Shown here one piece after another: positions 1-9,900 of a stretch of 64,000 nucleotides of DNA (the stretch's first letter is position 1; each line of letters opens with the position of its first letter). Source of the DNA: Lysobacteraceae bacterium PS02065 (GTDB lineage: Bacteria > Pseudomonadota > Gammaproteobacteria > Xanthomonadales > Rhodanobacteraceae); the NCBI GenBank assembly GCA_029959555.1, contig JASCPI010000003.1:1-64000 (forward strand), given 5' to 3'. The position numbers and the translations under genes were made by a program. The notes beneath the pieces were generated by a model. That model had not been told where the DNA came from. It worked only from the letters and a program-made list of their open reading frames with translations, and ran no database searches.

Positions 1-220
1 GCCGACGACGCTGCTGCCGGTCGTATCGGTGAGCGCCGATGCCGACCTGCTCGCGACGACGACGCTGCCGACCGTGCGCGTGATCGCACACGCCGAGCCC
101 GCGACGGTCGACTCGAACGCCGCGCGTTTCGTGTCGGTCGCGCAGGTCAGCGAGGACACGCGTCGCGAAGCCTCGCGCGGCAGCCTGCTGCCGCCGTCGC
201 TGGAACTGTCGCCGCGTTGA
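1..220 (+). CDS. C-terminal fragment of an unrecognised protein
   Basis: The reading frame is open from base 2 and stops with TGA at 218-220, so only the last 72 or so residues are present. An in-frame GTG at 29 exists, but the frame continues upstream of it, so I read this as a truncated gene and not a small one. The visible part is rich in Val, Ala, Thr and Ser and contains two similar segments (TTLLPVVSVSA and TTTLPTVRVIA), which hints at a repeated beta-type element. I recognise no family. A perfect 10-bp hairpin follows seven bases after the stop. Confidence 0.5.
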   Translation, partial: PTTLLPVVSVSADADLLATTTLPTVRVIAHAEPATVDSNAARFVSVAQVSEDTRREASRGSLLPPSLELSPR

Positions 221-226
221 TCGACG

Positions 227-250
227 GCGTCGACCCGTAAGGGTCGACGC
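227..250 (+). terminator. Hairpin after the first gene
   Basis: Perfect inverted repeat GCGTCGACCC (227-236) and GGGTCGACGC (241-250) with a GTAA loop. It lies just after the TGA at 218-220. There is no T-tract, so it may be a weak terminator or an mRNA-protecting hairpin. Confidence 0.5.
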
Positions 251-402
251 ATGCGATGGGAGATGACGAAGGAGTCCGCGAAGCTCGGTTTCGTCGTCAT
301 CGCACCGTGAGGTCACCCCATGCAACGCTGCAACGCGCGGGTTGCGCGGGCATACAGGATGCGCCGAGACCTCTGCCTCGACCCTCTACCGCATCCTCAT
401 CC

Positions 403-438
403 GGCCCTTCGGGCCACCTTCTCCCGGAGGGAGAAGGT
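403..438. repeat. Double-hairpin intergenic repeat unit
   Basis: Two adjacent inverted repeats: GGCCC-TTC-GGGCC (403-415) and ACCTTCTCCC (416-425) with GGGAGAAGGT (429-438). The CCGGCCCTTCGGGCCACC core followed by a CTTCTCCC hairpin resembles dispersed intergenic repeats I know from Xanthomonadaceae genomes. It sits 10 bp beyond the stop of the ATP-grasp gene, where it could also act as a transcription end or mRNA stabiliser. A degenerate relative may lie at 14543-14588. Confidence 0.6.
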
Positions 439-447
439 ATACGACGC

Positions 448-1629
448 TCACGCCTCGAGCACGCCGCCGTCTTCCTCGAGGATCACGTGCGGGACGAAAC
501 GTGCGCCGTCGCGCGTGATCGCGGAGGCGTCCTCGCGCACGCCGAGGCCGCAGGCGCGGTCGCCGACGACCCAGCTGCCGAGCAGCGCGTGACGGCCGTC
601 GTGCGCGGCGAGCGCGTGGAACTGCTGGCGCACGAACGGCCCGCCATACGGACCCGTCGACGCGAGGTGCTCGCCGTGCGGCAGGTGCATCTGGATGTTC
701 GCGCCCTCGCGCGAGTGCAGCGGCTTGCGCACCCAGCCGGGTGGCAGCGCGTCGCGGCCGTCGTCGAAGAACGCAGGCAACAGGTTCGGGTGGCCGCGGT
801 GGCGATCCCACAGCAGCGGCAGGATGCCCTTGTTGCTGAGCACGGCCTTCCACGGCGGCTCGATCAGCAGCGTGCCCGCGTTCGGCAGGTGCGCGCCGAA
901 CGGCTCGCGGAACAGGTCCTCGAGCGGATACAGCTTGAACAACGTTCCGATCACGTTGTCGTCGAGGTCGGTGTAGCGGTGGTCGGCGGTCAGGCCGATG
1001 TCCTCGATCGCGATCGAGCCGCATTCGATGCCGGCCTGCACCGCGCAGTCGCGCAGGTAGTCGATCGTGCCCTGGTCCTCGGCCGAGTTGCGCACGGCCG
1101 CGAACAGGAACGGACGCGGCAGCCGGCGTGCGATCGCGCCGAAGGCCTCGACGAGGCTTTCGTAGATCGAGTTGTACTGGTCGGCCGCAGCGGGCAGGCG
1201 GCCCGAGGACTGCTGGTCGTCGAGCCACTGCCACTGGAAGAACGCCGACTCGAACAGCGAGGTCGGCGTGTCGTAGTTGAGCTCGAGCAGCTTGGCCGGA
1301 CCGTGGCCGTCCCAGGCGAAATCCATGCGCCCGTACAGGTGCGGATCGCCGTTCTTCCAGCTGCGCGCGATCCAGTCCCAGAACGGCTCGGGGATGTCGA
1401 GCTCGCGCATGCGCGCCTCGCTCGCCACGATGTCGCCGACGAGGTCGAGCGCCATGCCGTGCAGTTCCTCGGTGGGCGCCTCGAGGCCTTCCTCGATCTC
1501 GCGCATCGTGAACGCGTAGCAGGCGCTCTCGTCCCAGTACGGCTCGCCGTCGATCGTGTGGAACACGAACCCGCTGTCGGCCGCACGCGCGCGCCAGTTG
1601 ACGCGCTCGGGCATCGCGAGTCGACGCAT
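448..1629 (-). CDS. ygiC: Glutathionylspermidine synthase-like ATP-grasp protein (YgiC family)
   Basis: 393-residue protein of the glutathionylspermidine synthase preATP-grasp family, as in E. coli YgiC and YjfC. These proteins carry the C-terminal synthetase domain of Gss without the amidase half, and their substrate is unsettled. Family-typical stretches are visible: the acidic, Trp-rich N-terminus (EPYWDESACYAF), the FAWDGHGPAKLLELNYDTPT block that forms the acceptor/ATP site, and the C-terminal VRKPLHSREGANI segment of the ATP-grasp fold. The ATG at 1629 shares bases with the TGA of the upstream DUF1190 gene (TGATG), so the two are translationally coupled, as in the ygiB-ygiC pair. The frame is open further upstream, but that part is the shadow of the lipoprotein gene. 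Confidence 0.85.
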   Translation of the reverse strand: MRRLAMPERVNWRARAADSGFVFHTIDGEPYWDESACYAFTMREIEEGLEAPTEELHGMALDLVGDIVASEARMRELDIPEPFWDWIARSWKNGDPHLYGRMDFAWDGHGPAKLLELNYDTPTSLFESAFFQWQWLDDQQSSGRLPAAADQYNSIYESLVEAFGAIARRLPRPFLFAAVRNSAEDQGTIDYLRDCAVQAGIECGSIAIEDIGLTADHRYTDLDDNVIGTLFKLYPLEDLFREPFGAHLPNAGTLLIEPPWKAVLSNKGILPLLWDRHRGHPNLLPAFFDDGRDALPPGWVRKPLHSREGANIQMHLPHGEHLASTGPYGGPFVRQQFHALAAHDGRHALLGSWVVGDRACGLGVREDASAITRDGARFVPHVILEEDGGVLEA

Positions 1630-2159
1630 CAGGTCGCCGCGCCGCGGTCGCCGCTGCGGTCGCCGAAGCCGCCTCGCGACGCGGTCGGCGCACGGTCGGG
1701 CTGCTGCGCGACCGGCGCCATCGCCGTGGCGGCACCGGGACGGTAGACGCCGCCGGCACCGGCGCCCGGCGCGGGACGCTGCCAGTTTCCGTTGCGGTCC
1801 TTGAACGCGGGGCTGCTCGTGAAGCCGGCGGTCTGGCCACCGCGCAGCATCTGCCCGAGCAGGAAGCCCGTCATGAGCGGCATGAAATAGGACTGGCTGC
1901 CGGCCTGGCGCGCCTCGCACTGGCCTTCGCCGTGCGCGGCCACGCATTCCTCGCGCGAGGCGTAGCGCGGTGCGGTCGCCTCGGCTTCCTGCTTGGCGTT
2001 CTTGAACGCCTCGCCGCAGGTGTAGCTGTCGTTGGTCTGCGCGACGCAGGATTCCAGCGAGGTGTAGAGACCCTCGACTTCCGACTCCTTGCTGCACGCA
2101 GCGAGGAACAACGGCGCGGTGCCCATGACGAGCAGGGCGACGGTGCGGGAACGCTTCAT
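1629..2159 (-). CDS. ygiB: DUF1190 (YgiB-like) predicted lipoprotein
   Basis: 176 residues. The N-terminus has two basic residues, a hydrophobic stretch and the lipobox LAAC at about residues 22-25, so it is exported and probably lipidated. The Cys-containing body (SLESCVAQTNDSYTCGEAF, then REECVAAHG and EGQC) followed by a Gly/Pro/Ala-rich tail is typical of DUF1190/YgiB. The ATG at 2159 has a strong Shine-Dalgarno (AAGGAGGAAT). Function is unknown. Pairing with the ATP-grasp gene is conserved in enterobacteria, which suggests the two act together, possibly in envelope or polyamine/peptide modification, but that is inference. It is shorter than E. coli YgiB (about 223 residues). Confidence 0.8.
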   Translation of the reverse strand: MKRSRTVALLVMGTAPLFLAACSKESEVEGLYTSLESCVAQTNDSYTCGEAFKNAKQEAEATAPRYASREECVAAHGEGQCEARQAGSQSYFMPLMTGFLLGQMLRGGQTAGFTSSPAFKDRNGNWQRPAPGAGAGGVYRPGAATAMAPVAQQPDRAPTASRGGFGDRSGDRGAAT

Positions 2160-2334
2160 GGGATTCCTCCTTCCTGGGCCCCCAAGCGTGCCTTGTTTGG
2201 CGTGACAAGGGAACCTCGCGGCCGCGTCGAGGACCCGGACGTGACGCGGTCGACGTTCGCGACGTGGACTCGCGCACGCGTCGCCCATCTCGATGGCGCC
2301 GTCTGCACGAGCGCGCCGCACAACGTTGCAACAT

Positions 2335-2363
2335 CCGCCGCCCTCCGCACGGGAGGGCGGCGG
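2335..2363 (-). terminator. Probable terminator of the FadL-type gene
   Basis: 12-bp inverted repeat CCGCCGCCCTCC (2335-2346) and GGAGGGCGGCGG (2352-2363) with a 5-nt loop, starting 8 bp past the stop of the minus-strand gene. No T-run follows. Confidence 0.6.
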
Positions 2364-2370
2364 AGCGGGC

Positions 2371-3699
2371 TCAGAACCGGAACTGCCCCGACACGGCGAG
2401 CAGGTTGCCGTAGTTCTCGTAGCGCGCGACGACGTGATCGCCGGTCTCGCCGCGCACGTCGACGTGCGAATCATTCACGAACAGGTGCGCGTAGCCGAGG
2501 TCGAAGCGCATCGCGTCGCTCGGCGCGTAACCGAGGCCGAGCGCGACCCAGCGGCGTGTCGCATCGGGCACGCGCGGGGAGCGCGTGCCTTCGTAGGTCG
2601 GCGAGCCGTCGACCGCGAGGCCACCGCGCAGCACCAGCGCGTCGCTGAGCTTGTACTCGGCGCCGACCGAGCCGAACGTCGAGTTGCGCCAGCGGAAGAT
2701 CTCGCTGCTGTCGGGCTGGGCCGGGTTGTCGAACGTGACCGTGAGGTCCTTGAACGTCGACCAGCGCGTCCAGCCGTACGTCGCGCCGTAGCTCAGGCGC
2801 TCGTCGTGGGTATGCCACCAGCTCAGCTCGGCGGACGCGGGCGTCGTGAAATCGGCGTTGCCGCCGGTGCTCTGGAAGGTCGGGCCGAGCAGCGGCGCGA
2901 TCGCCTGCGGCACCGTGAACGTCGCGTCGCCCTGGATGGCGTGGTCGATCTTGGAGTGGTAATTGAGGCCGATGCGATCGCGGTCGGTCGGCTTCCACAG
3001 CAGGCCGAGCTGCCAGCCGTAGCCCCAGTCGTCACCCTCGATGCGCACCTTGCCGTCGGCACCCTGCGGCAGCACCGCGCCGCCGGTCGGGCCGGCGAGG
3101 ATCGCGCCGAAATCGATCGCCTTGGAGAGATCCGCACTCGTGTGCTGCGCGATCACGCTGCCACCGATCGAGAAGCTGTCGCTGAGCCTGTACGAGGCCG
3201 AGAACGTGGTCGCGATCGACTGCAGCTCGGACTTCAGCGCGTGGTAACGACCGACCCAACCCGCGTCATATTCGGACACGAAGCCGTACGGCGCGCTCAC
3301 GCCGACACCGAAGGCCCAGCGATCACCGACCGGCGTCGCGTAGTACATCGCGGGCACGGGCTTGGTGGCGCCGGCGTCCTGCCGGTTGCTGCCTGTGAGC
3401 GGACGGCCGAGCGCATCGGTTCCTTCGCCATGAAACTTCATGCTGACGTTGATGCCGGTGAGGTCGGCCTGGAAGCCGGAGCGCTCGAGCTCGGACATCG
3501 CCGCGGGATTGTTGACGACGACGGCGTAGTCGCCGGGCGCCGCGCCGTTGCCGGCGAACGCACGGCCGAGGCCTTGCGCGCTGTTTTCCTTGAGCTGGAA
3601 CGCGCTCGCCATCGCATCACCCGCGCCAAGTGCGGCGACGACGGCGACGGAAAGGGCGAGCGGCGCGCAGCGCGCGCGCGTGGGGTGACGTGATGGCAT
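2371..3699 (-). CDS. FadL/OMPP1-family outer-membrane transporter
   Basis: 442 residues. A signal peptide (LALSVAVVAALGAGDAMA) is followed by the family hallmark of a mature N-terminus SAFQLKENSAQGLGRAFAG and the NPAAMSELE motif. These form the hatch and first strands of FadL-type beta-barrels. The protein ends in Phe (GQFRF), the usual C-terminal signature for BAM insertion. Family members carry long-chain fatty acids or other hydrophobic compounds across the outer membrane by lateral diffusion. The substrate cannot be read from sequence. The ATG at 3699 has GAGG upstream, and the longer open frame upstream has no ribosome-binding site. A perfect 16-bp palindrome at 3780-3795 lies in its upstream region. 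Confidence 0.9.
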   Translation of the reverse strand: MPSRHPTRARCAPLALSVAVVAALGAGDAMASAFQLKENSAQGLGRAFAGNGAAPGDYAVVVNNPAAMSELERSGFQADLTGINVSMKFHGEGTDALGRPLTGSNRQDAGATKPVPAMYYATPVGDRWAFGVGVSAPYGFVSEYDAGWVGRYHALKSELQSIATTFSASYRLSDSFSIGGSVIAQHTSADLSKAIDFGAILAGPTGGAVLPQGADGKVRIEGDDWGYGWQLGLLWKPTDRDRIGLNYHSKIDHAIQGDATFTVPQAIAPLLGPTFQSTGGNADFTTPASAELSWWHTHDERLSYGATYGWTRWSTFKDLTVTFDNPAQPDSSEIFRWRNSTFGSVGAEYKLSDALVLRGGLAVDGSPTYEGTRSPRVPDATRRWVALGLGYAPSDAMRFDLGYAHLFVNDSHVDVRGETGDHVVARYENYGNLLAVSGQFRF

Positions 3700-3779
3700 G
3701 ACGATTCCTCGGGAGAACGACCCGGCGCGGCGGATCGCCACAGGGTCAGTGGAAAGGATGGTGCAAGGATTGGGCCGTG

Positions 3780-3795
3780 CGGGGATTAATCCCCG
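3780..3795. promoter_or_regulatory. Perfect 16-bp palindrome upstream of the FadL-type gene
   Basis: CGGGGATTAATCCCCG is fully self-complementary. It lies 80 bp upstream of the FadL-type start and 17 bp downstream of the RND gene stop. The AT-rich centre in GC-rich flanks looks like a repressor operator. It could alternatively form a hairpin at the end of the efflux operon. Confidence 0.45.
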
Positions 3796-3811
3796 ATGAC
3801 TCGCGGCAGCC

Positions 3812-6800
3812 TCACGATGCGGCGCGGGCCAGCGCACGTGCCTCGCGACGCGCGCGACGCTTCTCGCGGCGACGCAGGGCGATGCGCGCGAACACGAGAT
3901 ACAGCGCCGGCGTCGACAGCAGTGTCAGCGTCTGCGACACGAGCAGGCCGCCGATCATCGCGACGCCGAGCGGCTGGCGCAGCTCGGAGCCGACGCCGAA
4001 GCCGATCGCGAGCGGCACCGCGCCGAGGATCGCGACCATCGAGGTCATGATGATCGGGCGGAAGCGCACGAGGCAGGCCTCGCGGATCGCCTCGAACGGT
4101 GTCGCGCCGGCGCGCTCCGCGCTGAGCGCGAAGTCGACCATCATGATCGCGTTCTTCTTGACGATGCCGATCAGCAGCACGATCGCGATGATCGAGATCA
4201 GCGTGAGCTCGGTGTCGGTCGCGATCATCGCGAGCAGGCAGCCCATGCCGGCCGACGGCAGCGTCGACAGGATCGTGACCGGGTGGATCAGGCTCTCGTA
4301 GAGGATGCCGAGCACGAGGTAGACCGCGATGATCGCGGCGATGAGCAGGAAACCCTGGCTCGACTGCTGCTGCTGGAAGCGGCGCAGCTCGCCACCGAAC
4401 TCGCCGCTGATGCTGCCGGGCATGCGCAGGTTGCGCATGGTCTGGTCGATCAGCGGGATGACCTGGTCCATGCTGACGTCCTTCGCCATGTTGAAGGTGA
4501 GGTCGAACACGGGGAACTGGAAATCGTGCTGGATCGTCAGCGGCGCACGGCTCGGCTCGATGCGCGTGAGCGCATCGAGCGGCACCATCGCGCCGCTGTT
4601 GGCACGCACGTAGAGGCGCTTGAGCGTGTCGACGCCTGGCGTCTCGCCGGTGATCGCGTTGAGGACGACGCGGTACTGGTTGAGGTCGGAGTAGATCGTC
4701 GAGATCTGGCGCTGGCCGAACGCGTTGTAGAGCACGCTCGAGATCGCACCGATCGACACGCCGAGGCGCGCCGCGGTGTCGCGGTCGATGACGAGGTTCT
4801 GCTCGATGCCGCCGTCGTCGAGCGAGGTGCCGACGCTGGTCAGCTGCGGCAGCTTCTTCATCTCGTCGGCGAGGCGCGGCCCCCACTCGAGCAGCTCCTG
4901 GTAATTGCTGCCCTTGAGCGAATAGCTGAACTGCGAGTCGCCGCCGCGCGGTCCGCCGCCACCACCGCCGAGATCCTGCACGCTGCGCAGGCGCAGCTGG
5001 ATGCCGGCGATGTCGGACGTCTTCTTCGTGAGGCGATCCATGACGGCGAACGTCGATTCCTCACGCCCGTCGCCGAGCGGCTTGAGGTTGATGAAGAGCT
5101 GGCCACGGTTCGCACTCGCGTTCGGACCGCCGCCGCTGCCGAGCGACGAGCCCACGCTGACCACGGCCGGATCGGCCATGACCACATCCGCGACGGTGCG
5201 CTGCAGGGTCACCATCGTCTCGTAGGACACGGTCGCGCTCGCGACCGTCGTGCCCTGCATCATGCCGGTGTCCTGCTGCGGCACCGAGCCGAACCGCAGG
5301 AACGTTGTCAGCCAGACCGTGACGATGATGAGCAGCAGCGGCTGCAGGCTCATGAAGCGCGGGTGGCGCAGCGACCAGTCGAGCGCGCTGCGGTAGGCCG
5401 CGAGCATGCCGGCGTGCATCGCGTCGATGCGCGTGCCGAGCCAGGTCGGCGGGCGCTCCTCGTGCGGCTGCAGGTAGCGACCGCACAATGCCGCCGTCAG
5501 CGTCAGCGACACGACGGCCGACATCGCGATCGCGGCCGAGATCGTCACCGCGAACGAGTGCAGGAACATGCCGATGAAGCCGCCCATGAAGAGCAGCGGC
5601 AGGAACACCGCGATCAGCGACGCGGTGATCGAGACGATCGTGAAGCCGATTTCCTTGGCGCCGTCGAGGGCGGCCTGCAGGCGCGGCTTGCCCATGTCCA
5701 TGTGGCGCACGATGTTCTCGATCACGACGATCGCATCGTCGACGACGAAGCCGATCGAAATGACCAGCGCCATCAGCGTGAGGTTGTCGAGCGTGAAGCC
5801 GAACGCGTACATGACGATGAACGCGCTGGCCAGCGACAGCGGTACCGACAGGCCCGCGATCACGGTCGGCGCGACGCGGCGCAGGAACAGCAGCATCGTC
5901 ATGATGACGAGCGCGACACTGATCAGCAGCGTGATCTGCACTTCCATGACCGACGCCCGGATCGTCGCGGTGCGGTCGTTGAACGGCGTGAGCTCGACAC
6001 CCTCGGGCAGCCAGCTGCGCATGAGCGGCAGCTGGTCGTAGATGCTGTCGACGGTCTTGATGACGTTGGCGTCGGCCTGCTTGCTGATCACCATGAGGAT
6101 CGCGCGCTCGCCGTTGAACCACGCCGCCTGGTTCTTGTTCTCCTGGCCGTCGCCAACTTCGGCCACGTCGCGCAGGCGGATCGGCACGCCGTCGCGCACG
6201 GCGATGACGATGTCGGCGAAGTCGGCGCCGTCGCGCAGCGCGTCGTTCGCGGCGATCGTCATCATCGACGTGCCGTTGCTCAGGAAGCCCTGCGGTGAGG
6301 TCACGTTGGCGGCCGAGATCGCGTTGCGCACCTGGTCGGCCGAGAGGCCCATCGAGGACAGCTTGCGCAGGTCGACGTCGACGCGCACGGCCGGCGTCGC
6401 GCCGCCGGTGATGTTGACGTCGGCGACGCCGGGCAGCTGGCGCACGCGCTGCGAGAGCAGCGAATCGGCCATGTTGTAGAGGTCGGCCGTGGTGTGCGTC
6501 TTCGACGTCAGCGACAGCAGCAGCACGGGATCGTTGTTCGGGTTGGCCTTGCGGTAGATCGGCGCGGTGCGCAATCCGGCCGGCAGGTCGGCCATCGAAG
6601 CGTTGATCGCGGCCTGCACGTCGCGCGCGGCGGCGTCGATGTTCTTGTCGAGCTTGAAGAACAGGATCACCACGGCGGTGCCCTGGCGGCTGTTCGAGCT
6701 CATCTGGTCGACGCCCGACACGCGCCCCATGTGGCGCTCGAGCGGCGCGGCGACCGTCGAGGCCATGTTCTCGGCATCGGCGCCGGGCTGGTTGGCGACG

Positions 6801-6940
6801 ACGAAGATGACCGGGAACTCGATGTTCGGCAGCGCGGCCACGCCGAGCTGGAAGTAGGCGATGAGGCCGCCCACGAACACGCCGAGCGCGAGCAGGATCG
6901 TGCCGATCGGGCGGCGGATGAACGGTGCGGCGATGTTCAC
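3812..6940 (-). CDS. mdtC: RND multidrug efflux permease, MdtC-like
   Basis: 1042-residue inner-membrane proton antiporter of the HAE1 RND family. Visible hallmarks are the IRRPIGTILLALG first membrane helix, the VVDDAIVVIENI motif on helix 4 with the paired proton-relay Asp residues, and IGIVKKNAIMMVDFA with the relay Lys. The start chosen is GTG at 6940, because a longer form from 7015 would overlap the preceding gene. A polyglycine insertion (DLGGGGGGPRGG) sits in the periplasmic porter part and is not usual. It is the third gene of a fusion protein/RND/RND operon, the layout of mdtABC, where MdtB and MdtC form a B2C heterotrimer that pumps bile salts, novobiocin and similar compounds through TolC. 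Confidence 0.9.
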   Translation of the reverse strand: MNIAAPFIRRPIGTILLALGVFVGGLIAYFQLGVAALPNIEFPVIFVVANQPGADAENMASTVAAPLERHMGRVSGVDQMSSNSRQGTAVVILFFKLDKNIDAAARDVQAAINASMADLPAGLRTAPIYRKANPNNDPVLLLSLTSKTHTTADLYNMADSLLSQRVRQLPGVADVNITGGATPAVRVDVDLRKLSSMGLSADQVRNAISAANVTSPQGFLSNGTSMMTIAANDALRDGADFADIVIAVRDGVPIRLRDVAEVGDGQENKNQAAWFNGERAILMVISKQADANVIKTVDSIYDQLPLMRSWLPEGVELTPFNDRTATIRASVMEVQITLLISVALVIMTMLLFLRRVAPTVIAGLSVPLSLASAFIVMYAFGFTLDNLTLMALVISIGFVVDDAIVVIENIVRHMDMGKPRLQAALDGAKEIGFTIVSITASLIAVFLPLLFMGGFIGMFLHSFAVTISAAIAMSAVVSLTLTAALCGRYLQPHEERPPTWLGTRIDAMHAGMLAAYRSALDWSLRHPRFMSLQPLLLIIVTVWLTTFLRFGSVPQQDTGMMQGTTVASATVSYETMVTLQRTVADVVMADPAVVSVGSSLGSGGGPNASANRGQLFINLKPLGDGREESTFAVMDRLTKKTSDIAGIQLRLRSVQDLGGGGGGPRGGDSQFSYSLKGSNYQELLEWGPRLADEMKKLPQLTSVGTSLDDGGIEQNLVIDRDTAARLGVSIGAISSVLYNAFGQRQISTIYSDLNQYRVVLNAITGETPGVDTLKRLYVRANSGAMVPLDALTRIEPSRAPLTIQHDFQFPVFDLTFNMAKDVSMDQVIPLIDQTMRNLRMPGSISGEFGGELRRFQQQQSSQGFLLIAAIIAVYLVLGILYESLIHPVTILSTLPSAGMGCLLAMIATDTELTLISIIAIVLLIGIVKKNAIMMVDFALSAERAGATPFEAIREACLVRFRPIIMTSMVAILGAVPLAIGFGVGSELRQPLGVAMIGGLLVSQTLTLLSTPALYLVFARIALRRREKRRARREARALARAAS

Positions 6941-6983
6941 GGGCGCACCCCGCCAGAACGCGCGACGCTGGGCGACGGCGTGC

Positions 6984-9900
6984 TCACGCCGCCCTCCCCG
7001 CGTGGGCGAGCGCACGGCGCTCGCGGCGCGCCTTCAGCCAGTCCGACACGCGCTCCATGTAGAGGTACAGCACGGGCGTCGTGTACAGGGTGATGAGCTG
7101 CGACAGCAGCAGGCCGCCGACGATCGACACGCCGAGCGGGCGGCGCAGCTCCGAGCCGATGCCGGTGCCGAGCGCGAGCGGCAGCGCGCCGAACAGCGCC
7201 GCGGCCGTGGTCATGAGGATCGGCCGGAAGCGCAGCAGCGCGGCGCGGCGGATCGCGTCGTGCGCGGCCATGCCCTCGCGCTGCGCGTCGATCGCGAAGT
7301 CGATCATCATGATCGCGTTCTTCTTGACGATGCCGATCAGCAGGATGATGCCGACGATGCCGTCGATCGACAGGCTGAAGCCGCACACCGCGAGCGCGAG
7401 CAACGCGCCGACGCCGGCCGGCGGCAGCGTCGAGATGATCGTGATCGGATGGATGTAGCTCTCGTAGAGCACGCCGAGCACGATGTAGATGACGATCAGC
7501 GAGGCGAGGATCAGCAGCACCTCGTCGGTCATCGAGGCCGAGAACTGCGCGGCCTTGCCGATGAAGTTGCCGCGCACCTGCGGCGGCATGCCGATCGTGC
7601 CCTCGATGTCCTCGATCGCGCGCACCGCGTCGGACAGCGAGTAGCCCGGCGCGAGGTTGAACGAGATCGTCACCGCGGGCAGCTGGTTCTGGTGGCTGAT
7701 CACGAGCGGCGCGTTGATCACCCTGGCCTCGACCAGCGACGCCATCGGGATCGTGCCGCCACCGCCGAGCGAGATGCCCGTGTTGCCCTGCGCACCGATG
7801 CCGCTCGGCGTGGCCGAGTTGCTCGAGGTGACCTGGCCGAGCGTCGTCGCGTTGCTGCCGGTCAGCGCGCCGTTGCCGCTGCCACGCACGGCGAGGCGGT
7901 TGAGCAGGTCGGCGCTCGTGCGGTACTGCGGATCGACCTCGAGCACGACGCGGTACTGGTTGATCTGGGTGAAGATCGTCGAGATCTGGCGCTGGCCGAA
8001 CGCCGAGTACAGCGTGTCGTCGATGGTCTGGATCGGCACGCCGAGGCGGCTGGCCTGGTCGCGGTTGATCGTGAGCTGCAGCTGCAGGCCGTTCGCGGCG
8101 AGATTGTTGTCGACGTCGGCGAGCTCGGGGCGCTGCTGCAGCGCGGCCGTCATCTTCTCGGCGAACGCGTTGAGCTCCTCGGCGTTCACGTCGGTGAGCG
8201 CGTACTGGTACTCGGTCGGCGCGATGCGGTTGTCGAGCGCGATGTCCTGCACGGGCTTGAGGAACAGCGCGATGCCCGGGATGTCGGCGGCCGTGCGCTG
8301 CAGGCGCGGCAGCACCTCGGCGAGGCCGCCACGCTCGGCGCGCGGCTTGAGCACGATGCTGAGCTGGCCCTGGTTGAGGGTCGGGTTGATCGAACCCGCG
8401 CCGATGAACGCGGCGACGCCACTGACCGCGGGATCGGCGCGCAGGGCTTCGGCAACGCGCTGCGTGCGTTCGAGCATCGCCTCGAACGCGATCGTCTCGT
8501 CGGCCTGCACGACGCCGGTGACCATGCCGGTGTCCTGGTCGGGCAGCAGGCCCTTGGGCATGAGCACGAACAGCGCGACGGTCAGCGCGACCGTCGCGGT
8601 CAGCACGAGCATGGTCAGCGCGCGGTGCTCGAACACCCAGTCGAGGCTGCGCGCGTAGGCGTGCACGAGGCGATCCCACCAGGTCGCGCCGCGCCTGGGC
8701 GGATGCGTGTGGTCGTCCTCGGCATCTTCCTTCGGCGCGTTCTCGCGGCGCAGCAGGTAGGCGCACATCATCGGCGTCAGCGTCAGCGACACCACCATCG
8801 ACAGCGCGACCGCGATCGACAGCACGACCGCGAATTCCTTGAACAGACGCCCGGTCACGCCGGGCATCAGCAGCAGCGGCAGGAACACCGCGATCAGCGA
8901 CACGGTCAGCGACAGCACCGTGAAGCCGATCTCGCGCGCACCTTCCTCGGCGGCCTCCTTCGGCGAGCGCCCCTTCTCGAGGTAGCGCACGATGTTCTCG
9001 ATCATGACGATCGCGTCGTCGACGACGAAGCCGGTCGCGACGGTCAGCGCCATCAGCGAGAGGTTGTCGAGCGAGAAGCTCGCGAACGCCATGAGCGCGA
9101 AGGTGCCCATGATCGACAGCGGCACCGCGACGCTCGGGATCACGGTCGCCCACAGGCGACGCAGGAACACGAAGATCACCGCGATGACGAGGCACACGGT
9201 CAGCATGAGCGTGAACTCGACGTCCTCGACCGAGGCGCGGATGGTCACGGTGCGGTCGGCGAACACGTCCAGGTGCACGTTGGCCGGCAGCACCTGGCGC
9301 AGCTCGGGCAGCATCGCCTTGATCGCATCGACGGTCTGCACGATGTTCGCGCCGGGCTGGCGGCGCACGTCGAGCAGCACGGCCGGCTTGCCGTTCGCCC
9401 ATGCGGCGAGCTGGTCGTTCTCGACGCCGTCGACGACGCGCGCGACGTCGCCGAGGCGCACGGGCGCGCCGCCCTTGTAGCTCACGATCGTGCTGCGGTA
9501 CTCGTCGGCGCTCGAGATCTGGTCGTTCGCGCCGATCGTGAACGACTGCGCGGCGCCGTCGATCGTGCCCTTGGGACCGTTGACGTTGGCCTGCGTGAGC
9601 GCCGAGCGCACGTCCTCGATCGTGAGGCCCTGGTTCGCGATCGCGGCCGGATCGACCTGGATGCGCACGGCCGGGCGCACGTTGCCGGCGATGCTGACGA
9701 GGCCGACACCGGCGACCTGCGAGAGCTTCTGCGACAGGATCGAATCGGCGTAGTTGTTGACCTCGCGCAGCGGCAGCGCGTCGGACTGCATGACCAGGGT
9801 CAGGATCGGCGCATCGGCCGGGTTGACCTTGTTGTAGACGGGCGGGTACGGCAGGTTGTTCGGCAGCGTGCCGCGCGCGGCGTTGATCGCCGACTGCACG

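Noticed and set aside
256..1746. Plus-strand frame opposite the ATP-grasp gene
   Set aside because: Composition of a reverse-strand shadow (Arg/Ala/Val/Glu-biased, no motif); the minus-strand protein has family signatures.
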